This document shows positions 40,781 to 48,290 of a stretch of DNA of 64,000 nt, one piece after another. A program made the translations under genes and the position numbers. The stretch covers positions 186,001 through 250,000 of the forward strand of contig JASBVF010000047.1 of the NCBI GenBank assembly GCA_030147525.1. The letters are read 5' to 3'. Below the pieces are notes generated by a model that saw nothing but the letters and a program-made list of their open reading frames with translations, had not been told where the DNA came from and ran no database searches. Every line of letters begins with the position of its first letter. The stretch's first letter is position 1. Source of the stretch: Bacteroidota bacterium. GTDB taxonomy: Bacteria; Bacteroidota; Bacteroidia; Chitinophagales; Saprospiraceae.

Positions 40781-43540
40781 TCAAATTTTAAGTATTTCGT
40801 TTCGGGAGGGTGCAAATGACGAAATCGGTAGTGTCACACAGAGTTTTGCGCCCTTCCCCTGCTCGCTTTCCACCCGGATTTTACCGCCGTGCAGTTCCAC
40901 GATTTCTTTCGAAATAGCAAGCCCGAGGCCGCTTCCCTGCGGCTTTCCGGTTTTTGAATCGCTTAGTTGTGTGAATTTTTGAAAAATCAGCGAATGGTCT
41001 TTTGGCGCAATGCCAATGCCGTTATCTCTGACAGACAGGATTGCTTGCTCATTTTCCTTTTTTAATAAAACTTCAATCTTACCATTTTCTGCCGGGCAAA
41101 ATTTTATCGCATTTGAAACGAGGTTAACGACCACCTGCGTCAGCTGGTCCGGGACGCCGTTGACAATCAATTCATGGTCGGGTAGCTGGAGCGTGAAATC
41201 AATGTTTTTTTCTTTCATCAACTGCTGTAGACCTGCGCAGGCGGAACGTGTGACGAGTGGCAGGCTGATGTTCTTGAATTCCCAGCTGTTGCTTTGCGAG
41301 CGCAGTTTCGAAAGATCAAGTACTTCGTTGATCAGTCTGGTAATCCGTTCGCTTTCACTTACGACGATGCCAAGAAACTCTTCACGCTGTGGTTCCGGGA
41401 GGTCAGTATTGTCCTGTAAAATTTTCGACAGTGATTTGATGGAGGTCAAAGGTGTTCGAAGCTCGTGGGTGACGGTGGTGATGAAATTTTCCTTGAGCCG
41501 GTCAAGTTCCTTGAGTTGGTCATTGGCTTGTTGAAGTTGGAGGGTGGTGCGTTCGAGTTCTGCGGATTTTTCCTCCAATGCCCTGCCGTAGCGTATTGCT
41601 TCCTGGGTTTGGTCCAAAATTTCCAGCATTTCTTCGAGGCTGATGGGATCTTCTTTTACCACCGAGTTGATAATCACTTTGGCTGAGGCGGCACCGAGTG
41701 CACCTGCGAGATGTGTTTCAGCATAATTCACCAACCCGGCAGCAGCAAAAGGCTCTCCGGCAAGGCTGATGCCGCTTGCTTTTTCATATTTTTTCAATAA
41801 AACTGCCGCCCGCTCTTTGCCCAGAAACCGGTTCATCAGTGTAAGGATGTCGTGCATTTTAGCTTCCCTTCGACGCAAGTCAAATTCACTACTGCTTGAC
41901 TGGTATTTGTGAATGTCCACAAACAAGTCAGCCTGCGTCACCTCCAGTGTGCTTTGACGGGTTTTTAAGGATACAATCACGAAAACAAGCGTATTGAAAA
42001 ATAAACTCCAGAACGCTCCGTGAGCGACAGGCGCCATTTCACCGAAACCAAAAAGTGCGTAGGGTTTGAGCATGGCAATGCCGAAAAGTCCGTCTTCTGT
42101 GATGTGCTGAGGTAAAACGCCGGCCTCTGCCAGCGTGGGTAGTGGCAGGCAGAAAAACCAAATGGCGAATCCCGTCAGCATTCCTGCCATCGCACCGACT
42201 CTGTTGCCTTGTTTCCAGTACAGGGCGCCGATTGTAGCGGGCACCAGCTGCGCCACGCCGGCAAAAGAAATCAGTCCGATAGATACCAGTGCATAGCCTG
42301 AGCCGACAGATTCGAAATAAACATACGCCAGCAATAACACCAGTAATATGAGCACCCGGCGAACGCCGAGTAGTCGCTTCGTGAGGTCTTTCACATTGGG
42401 ACCGGTGATCGATTTTGATTTTAAAAGGAGGGGAAGCACCAGGTTATTGCTCAGCATGATGCTCAGGGCAATGGTGGATACGATGACCATGCCAGTTGCA
42501 GCAGAGAATCCGCCAAGAGCAACGAGTAACGCCAACAAATTTTCACCGTGAATCAGCGGTAAGTCCAGCACGAAAGTATCCGGATCAACATTGCCATCGG
42601 TGAAATGAAGCAGCCCGCCAACTGCCACCGGCAATACAAAAATATTGATAATCAGCAGGTACAACGGAAAGACCCAGGCTGCCTGTTTTGTGAAATCGGG
42701 ATTGGTATTTTCGACGACGGCAATGTGAAATTGCCGGGGCAACATAAACACAGCAAACATGGATAAAAGCATGGACCAAAACCAGTCCCATGCATCAAAC
42801 CCCGACTCCTCTAATGTTAGGATGCGTGCAATTTCCGGTTGCTTCATGCCTTTTGAAAACAGGTCGCCAAAACCGTTGAAGGCGCCATACACGACAAAAA
42901 TACCGACGGCAAGAAACGCCACGAGTTTTATGATACTTTCAAATGCAATAGCGGCAACGAGCCCCTCATGACGCTCGTTGGGGTCAAGGTGGCGGGTGCC
43001 GAAAAGAATGGTGAAAACGGCCAGGGCAAGTGCAATGAAAAATGCACTGTCGAGGTAAAATGGCGCTTGCCCGCTCAGGTTGCCGGCAGTGGGGTCATTT
43101 TGAGTTAAAATTTCGAAACTGATTGCCACCGCTTTCAGCTGAATGGAAATGTAAGGAATGGCAGCAAAAACAGCAATCAGCGTAGCGATGACGCCAAGTG
43201 CTGCGCTTTTTCCATAGCGGGAGGAAATAAAATCAGCGATGGAAGTGATGCGCAATGACTTGCTGATGAGAATGATTTTACGAAGGATAATAACAAACAA
43301 CGGAGATACGGCCACCGGCCCGAGGTAGACGTGGAGGAATCCGATGCCGGTGGTGGCTGCCCGGCCCACACTGCCAAAAAACGTCCAGGCAGTACAAAAA
43401 ACTGCCAGGGAAAGTGCGTAGATGTATGGATTATTGACAATACTGCGGCCCTTTGCCTCTTGCCGTTCGGCGAAGTAAGCTACCCAGAAAAGCAGGCCCA
43501 GGTAAGCGATGGAAGTGAGGATGACAACGGTGGCGCTCAC
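40781..43540 (-). CDS. SLC5 symporter-histidine kinase fusion (CbrA-like sensor)
   Basis: 919 residues. Residues 1-510 form a sodium:solute symporter-type domain with about 13 helices (LSLAVFCTAWTFFGSVGRAA, ITSIADFISSRYGKSAALGV, GGFSAATGMVIVSTIALSIM). A STAC-type linker follows (FDLRRREAKMHDILTLMNRF), then a coiled coil. The kinase core has the phosphoacceptor His in TTVTHELRTPLTSIKSLSKI, the N box VVNLVSNAIKFC, DNGIGIA and the GSGLGLAISKEIVELHGGKI region. This is the layout of Pseudomonas CbrA, which couples solute uptake to gene control. No response regulator is encoded next to it. It overlaps no gene; the small membrane protein ends 22 bases upstream. Confidence 0.92.
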   Translation of the reverse strand: MSATVVILTSIAYLGLLFWVAYFAERQEAKGRSIVNNPYIYALSLAVFCTAWTFFGSVGRAATTGIGFLHVYLGPVAVSPLFVIILRKIILISKSLRITSIADFISSRYGKSAALGVIATLIAVFAAIPYISIQLKAVAISFEILTQNDPTAGNLSGQAPFYLDSAFFIALALAVFTILFGTRHLDPNERHEGLVAAIAFESIIKLVAFLAVGIFVVYGAFNGFGDLFSKGMKQPEIARILTLEESGFDAWDWFWSMLLSMFAVFMLPRQFHIAVVENTNPDFTKQAAWVFPLYLLIINIFVLPVAVGGLLHFTDGNVDPDTFVLDLPLIHGENLLALLVALGGFSAATGMVIVSTIALSIMLSNNLVLPLLLKSKSITGPNVKDLTKRLLGVRRVLILLVLLLAYVYFESVGSGYALVSIGLISFAGVAQLVPATIGALYWKQGNRVGAMAGMLTGFAIWFFCLPLPTLAEAGVLPQHITEDGLFGIAMLKPYALFGFGEMAPVAHGAFWSLFFNTLVFVIVSLKTRQSTLEVTQADLFVDIHKYQSSSSEFDLRRREAKMHDILTLMNRFLGKERAAVLLKKYEKASGISLAGEPFAAAGLVNYAETHLAGALGAASAKVIINSVVKEDPISLEEMLEILDQTQEAIRYGRALEEKSAELERTTLQLQQANDQLKELDRLKENFITTVTHELRTPLTSIKSLSKILQDNTDLPEPQREEFLGIVVSESERITRLINEVLDLSKLRSQSNSWEFKNISLPLVTRSACAGLQQLMKEKNIDFTLQLPDHELIVNGVPDQLTQVVVNLVSNAIKFCPAENGKIEVLLKKENEQAILSVRDNGIGIAPKDHSLIFQKFTQLSDSKTGKPQGSGLGLAISKEIVELHGGKIRVESEQGKGAKLCVTLPISSFAPSRNEILKI

Positions 43541-43562
43541 GTTGAAACGCTGGGTTTTAAAG

Positions 43563-43772
43563 TTATCTTTCTTGCAATGTCTTGAAAATCAGTATGATCA
43601 GCGCAATCCAGGTGATAAAAAAATAGGCGTAAATCGCCGGGATACCCAACAGCAGATTTCCTTTTTCAAAAACCTGGACGAGCGGATAATTGAATGTCAG
43701 CAAAGCCAGGGCGAAAATTCCGAACAATCTGGCGCTCCGGTTAGCGGGTGTAAGATGCTGGCGGTTAGGCAT
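43563..43772 (-). CDS. Small two-helix membrane protein coupled to the sensor kinase
   Basis: 69 residues from the ATG at 43772 (an in-frame start at 43799 is possible). Two hydrophobic segments: ARLFGIFALALLTFNYPLV and AIYAYFFITWIALIILIFK, with a Gly-rich turn between, and a basic C-terminal end (KTLQER). It precedes the CbrA-like gene by 22 bases on the same strand. In Pseudomonas a similar small ORF (cbrX) precedes cbrA and is translationally coupled, and many SLC5 genes have a small hydrophobic partner. Likely a subunit of the sensor; inference. Confidence 0.75.
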   Translation of the reverse strand: MPNRQHLTPANRSARLFGIFALALLTFNYPLVQVFEKGNLLLGIPAIYAYFFITWIALIILIFKTLQER

Positions 43773-43826
43773 GTTGACCTGTTTTGCTTTGCAGGACAAG
43801 GTAGGGAATTTTCACCATCGCAGTCA

Positions 43827-44624
43827 TCAGGGCTGCTTTTCCACTTCCTCCAGATAGGGTATTGTTCTTAAAATATGCTCGGCAGCCTCCACCCGGGCAG
43901 TGGTTTTTCGGTCTGCGTTAATGATTACCCAGGGAGCATGTGGGGTATTGGTTCGTTCAAACATCTTGCGTTTATACTGGGTGTAGACATCCCAAAGCTC
44001 CTGTGCCCGTTCGTCGACGGGTGACATTTTCCATCTTTTGAGCGGACTTCTTTTGATATCCCTGAACCGGCGGGCCTGCTCTTCCTTTGAAATGGAGAAA
44101 TAAAACTTTAGCAGGTACGTCCCGGATTCGATGATCATTTTTTCAAAATCATTCACCTGTCCCATAAAAATTTCATATTCCTGATGGGTGCAAAATCCAT
44201 TCACAGGCTCAACGATGGCCCGGTTGTACCAGCTCCGGTCGAAAAAAACCATTTCACCTGGCTTGGGCAGGCGTTGCACGTACCGCTGAAAATACCACTG
44301 CCCCTGCTCCTCGATCAGAGGTTTGGGTAACGCCACAATCCGGTAGTGGCGTGGGTTGATGTGGGCAGTCATCCGGCGGATGGCGCCACCTTTCCCGGCT
44401 GCGTCCCTGCCTTCAAAAATGACAACGACTTTGCGGTTACCCTCAATTACCCAGTTTTGGAGTTTGATCAATTCTGCCTGCAATTCCCTTATGCGCAGTT
44501 CATATTTGGTGTAACGCAGCGCCTTTTCTACGTTGACTTTTTTATCGTAAAGCAAATGTTTCAACCCGATTTTGGAGTTGAGTATGGCGATGTCCTCAGC
44601 CGATAATTCCAGTTTCTTTTTCAT
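43827..44624 (-). CDS. Polyphosphate kinase 2 family protein (PPK2), copy A
   Basis: 265 residues from the ATG at 44624. PPK2 enzymes move phosphate between polyphosphate and nucleoside mono- or diphosphates. Walker A is GRDAAGKGG (72-80), Walker B is VFFDRSWYNRAIVEPVNGF, and the lid contains SKEEQARRFRDIKRSPLKRW followed by KMSPVD. The length and the single P-loop domain fit class I-type PPK2, but the class cannot be fixed by eye. It starts 23 bases after the second copy, so the two are co-transcribed. The pair is clearly paralogous throughout. Confidence 0.92.
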   Translation of the reverse strand: MKKKLELSAEDIAILNSKIGLKHLLYDKKVNVEKALRYTKYELRIRELQAELIKLQNWVIEGNRKVVVIFEGRDAAGKGGAIRRMTAHINPRHYRIVALPKPLIEEQGQWYFQRYVQRLPKPGEMVFFDRSWYNRAIVEPVNGFCTHQEYEIFMGQVNDFEKMIIESGTYLLKFYFSISKEEQARRFRDIKRSPLKRWKMSPVDERAQELWDVYTQYKRKMFERTNTPHAPWVIINADRKTTARVEAAEHILRTIPYLEEVEKQP

Positions 44625-44647
44625 GTTTTTTTGCGTTGAAAATTGGG

Positions 44648-45493
44648 TCAAATATCAATCTGCTCTACCTGCCTGTAGTACCGGATAATAACATTCGGGT
44701 CAGGTAACATCACAGCTTTCGACCGGCCTTTGCCGGGGTAGTCAAAGCAGGAAAGAACATAACGCATGCTTTCCAGCCTTGCAGTGCGTTTATCGTTGGT
44801 TTTCACAATAATCCAGGGGCAAAAATTGGTGTGCGACTTGGAGAACATTTGTTCCTTAAAATAGGTGTAGCGGTCCCAGAGTTCCTGCCCTTTCATGTCC
44901 ACAGGGCTGAATTTCCAGCGTTTGAGCGGGTTTCTGAGGCGGGATTCGAAGCGCCGCTGCTGTTCTTCTTTTGAAATGGAAAACCAGAATTTGATCACCT
45001 TGATACCATCTTCATAGAGCATGTGCTCAAAGTCGGGCACTTGCGCCATGAAGTGTGCATATTGTTGTTTTGTGCAAAAGCCCATGACCGGCTCAACGAC
45101 GGCCCGGTTGTACCAGCTGCGGTCGAAGAAAACAATCTCGCCGGGGTTGGGTAATTCTTTAATGTAACGGCGAAAATACCACTGGCCCATTTCCACTTCA
45201 GTCGGTTTGGTGAGTGCAACAACCCGCATGGAACGTGGATTCAGATGTTCCCGGAATCGTTTGATGGATCCGCCTTTGCCCGAAGCATCCCGCCCCTCAA
45301 AAATGACGGCGACCCGCATTTTTTTCCTGGCAATCCACTGTTGTAGTGTTACGAGTTCAGTCTGTAGCGTGCGAAGCTCTTCCTCGTACCGGGCGTTGCG
45401 CAGGTGTTTTTTTAGGTTGATATTTTTTTCGTTGGCAATTTGGAGGAATTCGCTCCGCTTGGTAATTTTTTGAAAATCTTCCAGTGAGAACAT
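44648..45493 (-). CDS. Polyphosphate kinase 2 family protein (PPK2), copy B
   Basis: 281 residues from the ATG at 45493 (MFSLEDFQKITKRSEFLQIA). Walker A GRDASGKGG (67-75), Walker B IVFFDRSWYNRAVVEPVMGF, lid SKEEQQRRFESRLRNPLKRW. The C-terminal part differs from copy A and is longer (KAVMLPDPNVIIRYYRQVEQ). The frame opens at 45580, but those codons run through a terminator hairpin, so the ATG at 45493 is preferred. First gene of the minus-strand run PPK2B-PPK2A-small membrane protein-sensor kinase. Confidence 0.92.
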   Translation of the reverse strand: MFSLEDFQKITKRSEFLQIANEKNINLKKHLRNARYEEELRTLQTELVTLQQWIARKKMRVAVIFEGRDASGKGGSIKRFREHLNPRSMRVVALTKPTEVEMGQWYFRRYIKELPNPGEIVFFDRSWYNRAVVEPVMGFCTKQQYAHFMAQVPDFEHMLYEDGIKVIKFWFSISKEEQQRRFESRLRNPLKRWKFSPVDMKGQELWDRYTYFKEQMFSKSHTNFCPWIIVKTNDKRTARLESMRYVLSCFDYPGKGRSKAVMLPDPNVIIRYYRQVEQIDI

Positions 45494-45515
45494 GATCTGC
45501 CAGGATTTTTTTTTG

Positions 45516-45547
45516 AAAAAAAGAAGCCTGAACCGGTAGTTCAGGCT
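45516..45547 (-). terminator. Intrinsic terminator between DUF3127 and PPK2 copy B
   Basis: On the minus strand AGCCTGAAC (45547-45539), loop TACCG, GTTCAGGCT (45533-45525), then TCTTTTTTT. It ends the DUF3127 transcript, but a candidate PPK2 promoter lies upstream of it, so it would also sit in the PPK2 leader. Confidence 0.8.
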
Positions 45548-45567
45548 AAGAAGTCTTCCTGAAAGGT

Positions 45568-45599
45568 CAAAAGTAACCAATCAGTATCTGGAAAGCAAC
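45568..45599 (-). promoter_or_regulatory. Candidate promoter of the PPK2 genes
   Basis: Minus strand: GTTG (45599-45596), 20-base gap, TACTTTTG (45575-45568), matching the -33 / -7 TAnnTTTG pattern. The predicted start of transcription is about 13 bases before the hairpin at 45547. Confidence 0.4.
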
Positions 45600-45654
45600 G
45601 GTGCCGGTCAAAACTTCTGTGGCTTGATTCGTTGCTGACTTTTTTCATTTTTAA

Positions 45655-46023
45655 TTAAAACGGCAGATCTTCGTTCATCTGCGCAGGTTCATCAGTTTCG
45701 GATGGGAATCCGGTATCGTCAGCAGCAGGCGGAGCTACCGGCGATGCGGATGCGGATGGTTTTTCCAGCCTCCAGGCGTTCAGGTTGGTGAAATATTTAC
45801 CCTGCCACTCACGGCCTCTCAGGTCAAAATGGACTTTAACCGGGCCGCCTTCGTCGTAGTCGTCCAGCAGGGCACAGCGGTCTTGTGTAAGTTGAAATTT
45901 GATGTACTGCGGGTAATTTCCGTCCTGTATTTCAATAACAAATTCACGGGCCTGGAAGGATTGGGTTTTGTTCTCGGTGTCGTACTTTCTCAGGAGCTTC
46001 CCCTCGATTTCAAAGCTAGGCAT
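45655..46023 (-). CDS. DUF3127 family protein with SSB-like acidic tail
   Basis: 122 residues, soluble. The N-terminal 90 residues (FEIEGKLLRKYDTENKTQSF, AREFVIEIQDGNYPQYIKFQ, VHFDLRGREWQGKYFTNLNA) look like a compact OB-fold. A Pro/Ala/Ser-rich disordered linker follows and the chain ends QMNEDLPF. An acidic tip ending in a hydrophobic Pro-Phe pair is what single-stranded DNA-binding protein uses to recruit repair enzymes. The family is common in Bacteroidota with no assigned role; SSB-like or SSB-mimic function is inference. Confidence 0.85.
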   Translation of the reverse strand: MPSFEIEGKLLRKYDTENKTQSFQAREFVIEIQDGNYPQYIKFQLTQDRCALLDDYDEGGPVKVHFDLRGREWQGKYFTNLNAWRLEKPSASASPVAPPAADDTGFPSETDEPAQMNEDLPF

Positions 46024-46149
46024 TTCTTAAAATATTTGATGATTAATAGGTTTGATGATTGAATTGCTGGGCTGCCAACAGGCCGGAAGGAGGTGTACGA
46101 AAACAACATTCGGGCGGTGCTGCAAACCAATAATTCAGAAAAAAGAAGA

Positions 46150-46181
46150 ACGGAGAATGCTGGCATTCTCCGTCTTTTTTT
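46150..46181. terminator. Bidirectional intrinsic terminator
   Basis: ACGGAGAATGC (46150-46160) and GCATTCTCCGT (46163-46173) form a perfect 11-bp stem followed by CTTTTTTTT on the plus strand, and by T-rich sequence on the minus strand, where it ends the transcript of the gene at 46235-46618. Confidence 0.85.
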
Positions 46182-46234
46182 CACCTTCAAAAGTAGTGAA
46201 AGTTTATTGATTGCGGCTGATGAGAAAGATTTTT

Positions 46235-46618
46235 CTAATAAATGATAGCTTCTTCACCGATCATGAGTTTGTAAATGTCAGTGGCACTGGTGCAAAGAAT
46301 CGCTTTTTTACCACGCATCGCAATTGGTGCTTTTAGTATAGCCGGGTTGAACTTTATAACATTCACCCAGTCTTCTTCATTGAATTCACGGCCTCTGATG
46401 TTGGCCTGGTAATAAGGGTGTGCTTTGTTCATCAAATCCTTCGGGTGCAGATCGAGTGACTTGATAATCTGCTGCCAACTTGTTCCGGTCGATGGGGCTT
46501 TCTCGAAAGAGTACGTTCTTACGTGGGGCACCAGGCTCTGGGCATGGGCAACCGTTTTTCTATCATTGCTCGACTCCGGGTTGAAGTAGATCAAAATTTC
46601 TCGATGATGTGTCTTCAT
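46235..46618 (-). CDS. ArsC/Spx-like thioredoxin-fold protein lacking the catalytic cysteine
   Basis: 127 residues. The C-terminal half PAILKAPIAMRGKKAILCTS matches the NPxLIxxPIxxxGxxA core of ArsC/Spx-family proteins. The N-terminal strand is IYFNPESSNDRKTVAHAQS, where ArsC has a Cys after the Pro (PxCSxSR). Here Ser stands in its place, so arsenate reduction or Spx-type disulfide sensing by that site is not possible. The only Cys is near residue 109. Probably a conserved Bacteroidota derivative with a binding role; function unknown. Confidence 0.7.
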   Translation of the reverse strand: MKTHHREILIYFNPESSNDRKTVAHAQSLVPHVRTYSFEKAPSTGTSWQQIIKSLDLHPKDLMNKAHPYYQANIRGREFNEEDWVNVIKFNPAILKAPIAMRGKKAILCTSATDIYKLMIGEEAIIY

Positions 46619-46845
46619 TGAAATGATTATTTAAGTGAAAGATATGTGAACAGGATCAAAATTAAGTTAATTCTATCGACTTATCAATTAATTTCATTAA
46701 ATTATTCTTAAAACACGATTAAAGTTAAAATTGTTGTTTGTAATTCGATGTGAGTACATGCATTTATTCTGTTATGAAAAAGGTGGTATGGTAAGGTTCA
46801 GATCAGGTTTTTTAGATATTTGCACTACTAAAATCTAAGTGTTGC

Positions 46846-47145
46846 ATGATAAATTTTACAAAGCATTCCCTCCAGAAACTGGAAGTCATTTTTCAGGAAA
46901 TCGGCTACATCATTCGCTATGAAAAGGGAAATTTTAACGCAGGTTACTGCATTGTGGAGAATCGCAACATTGTGATTATCAACAAATTTTTTGACACAGA
47001 GGCCCGCATCAATGTCCTTCTTGACATTATTCAAAATGTTGAATTCGATTCGGGGATTTTGTCAGAAAAATCTGCCAAATTTTATGATAGAATTTTGAAA
47101 GAGCTTCCCGAAGATGAAGAGGAGGAGGAGGTTGACGAGGCTTGA
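46846..47145 (+). CDS. Conserved small acidic protein of unknown function
   Basis: 99 residues, soluble. A mixed alpha/beta core (SLQKLEVIFQEIGYIIRYEK, NAGYCIVENRNIVIINKFFD, ARINVLLDIIQNVEFD) is followed by an acidic tail (PEDEEEEEVDEA). Similar short proteins occur in many Bacteroidota and are unassigned; I do not recognise a domain. It converges with the PorP/SprF gene with 15 bases between stop codons. Confidence 0.75.
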   Translation: MINFTKHSLQKLEVIFQEIGYIIRYEKGNFNAGYCIVENRNIVIINKFFDTEARINVLLDIIQNVEFDSGILSEKSAKFYDRILKELPEDEEEEEVDEA

Positions 47146-47160
47146 GTTTCTGTAAAAGCG

Positions 47161-48117
47161 TCAGAAAAACCTTACGGGAATGCTGTTTTCGACCTCATAA
47201 AAATCATACCCTGCGCTCAGCCAATGACTGATAGGCAGTGAGATAGCGCTTTCCACCTGGTTGTTTTGCTGAATGGCATAACTCAGCCGGAAATTACCGA
47301 AAATATAGGTGGCGGAGACGCCAAAACGGCTTTGTTTGAAACCTTGCTCAGGTTTGGTGTATCCGGCGAGCAGGCCAAGTACATAGGTGTCTTCAACAAT
47401 TACACTGGCATGCAAGTCAGTAGACCAGCTTTGGTAAACATCGGCATGCTGCCGGTCCGGCAATTCGTAAATATTTGCGTATCGGAACAGGGCTGTAGGT
47501 TTTAGTTTCAGGTCTTCCGTAAGGCGGATGATTCCTCCGGTGTGCAGATTGAAGGGGTTTTCCCGGCGCAGAGCATTCCCGGGCAGGTTTTCATCGAGGA
47601 AAAAAGATTTCTCAAAAAAGTTGAGCACGGAGATTCCCGTGAAAAAATGATCCAAATGGTAGTAAATGCCGAAGCTGCCGTCGAGAGTCATGAACCCGGA
47701 ATTGACGGTGCTGATCACATTTTCATCAATATCGAAGTAATTGACCCCCAACGCTCCGCCGAATGAGAGGCTTCCCCCGGGTAATTCAATGACACGGGAA
47801 TAGGCAGGCCGCAGGTTGATTTCACCATAAAAATACTGCTGATAAAATTGCAAAACGCCGCCCCAGCCGGCCTGTCCGAGTTTGCTTTTTCTTTCTGAAC
47901 GGCCGTGAACGCTCACTTGCGCTGCCCTTGACAGTTGGGAGGAAGAGGCGGTATTCCCGAAGTAAGTGGCTTCGAAACCTGGAACTTCGAGCCGTCCTGC
48001 ATAGGCCGGATTCAACGGCAGAGCATTGAACTGGTATTGGAGCAGCGAGGAGCGCAAATCCTGAGAAAATGCGGCCGCTGCAAGAAAAATTTGAAAAATG
48101 ACGAGCAGGTATTTCAT
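47161..48117 (-). CDS. PorP/SprF family type IX secretion membrane protein
   Basis: 318 residues with signal peptide MKYLLVIFQIFLAAAAFSQ. The start of the mature protein SSLLQYQFNALPLNPAYAGR is the hallmark of the family, followed by alternating beta strands (SGFMTLDGSFGIYYHLDHFF; RFGVSATYIFGNFRLSYAIQ) of an outer-membrane barrel. In gliding Bacteroidota SprF is needed for secretion of particular cargo such as SprB, and PorP is a core T9SS protein. Genomes usually carry several, often beside large CHU_C-type cargo. Here the giant cargo lies about 26 kb away, so a pairing is not implied. Confidence 0.88.
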   Translation of the reverse strand: MKYLLVIFQIFLAAAAFSQDLRSSLLQYQFNALPLNPAYAGRLEVPGFEATYFGNTASSSQLSRAAQVSVHGRSERKSKLGQAGWGGVLQFYQQYFYGEINLRPAYSRVIELPGGSLSFGGALGVNYFDIDENVISTVNSGFMTLDGSFGIYYHLDHFFTGISVLNFFEKSFFLDENLPGNALRRENPFNLHTGGIIRLTEDLKLKPTALFRYANIYELPDRQHADVYQSWSTDLHASVIVEDTYVLGLLAGYTKPEQGFKQSRFGVSATYIFGNFRLSYAIQQNNQVESAISLPISHWLSAGYDFYEVENSIPVRFF

Positions 48118-48290
48118 GAGCCGGAGGTGTTTCGGTTTGCAAACATAAAAGGGTTGAGGGTAAAAAGATGTTAAAAAGCCGTATCCTGATTCAAAATGGC
48201 AGATAGCTTAACAACGATCCAGGCTCAGGGGACAATGCATGAAGTTTTTTTCATCACTTCCAACAGCTTTCTTACATTGCAGGCTGTGAT

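Noticed and set aside
40487-40784. Two overlapping minus-strand ORFs of 77 and 93 codons
   Set aside because: They lie across the complete tRNA-Ser gene and have no protein-like features outside it.
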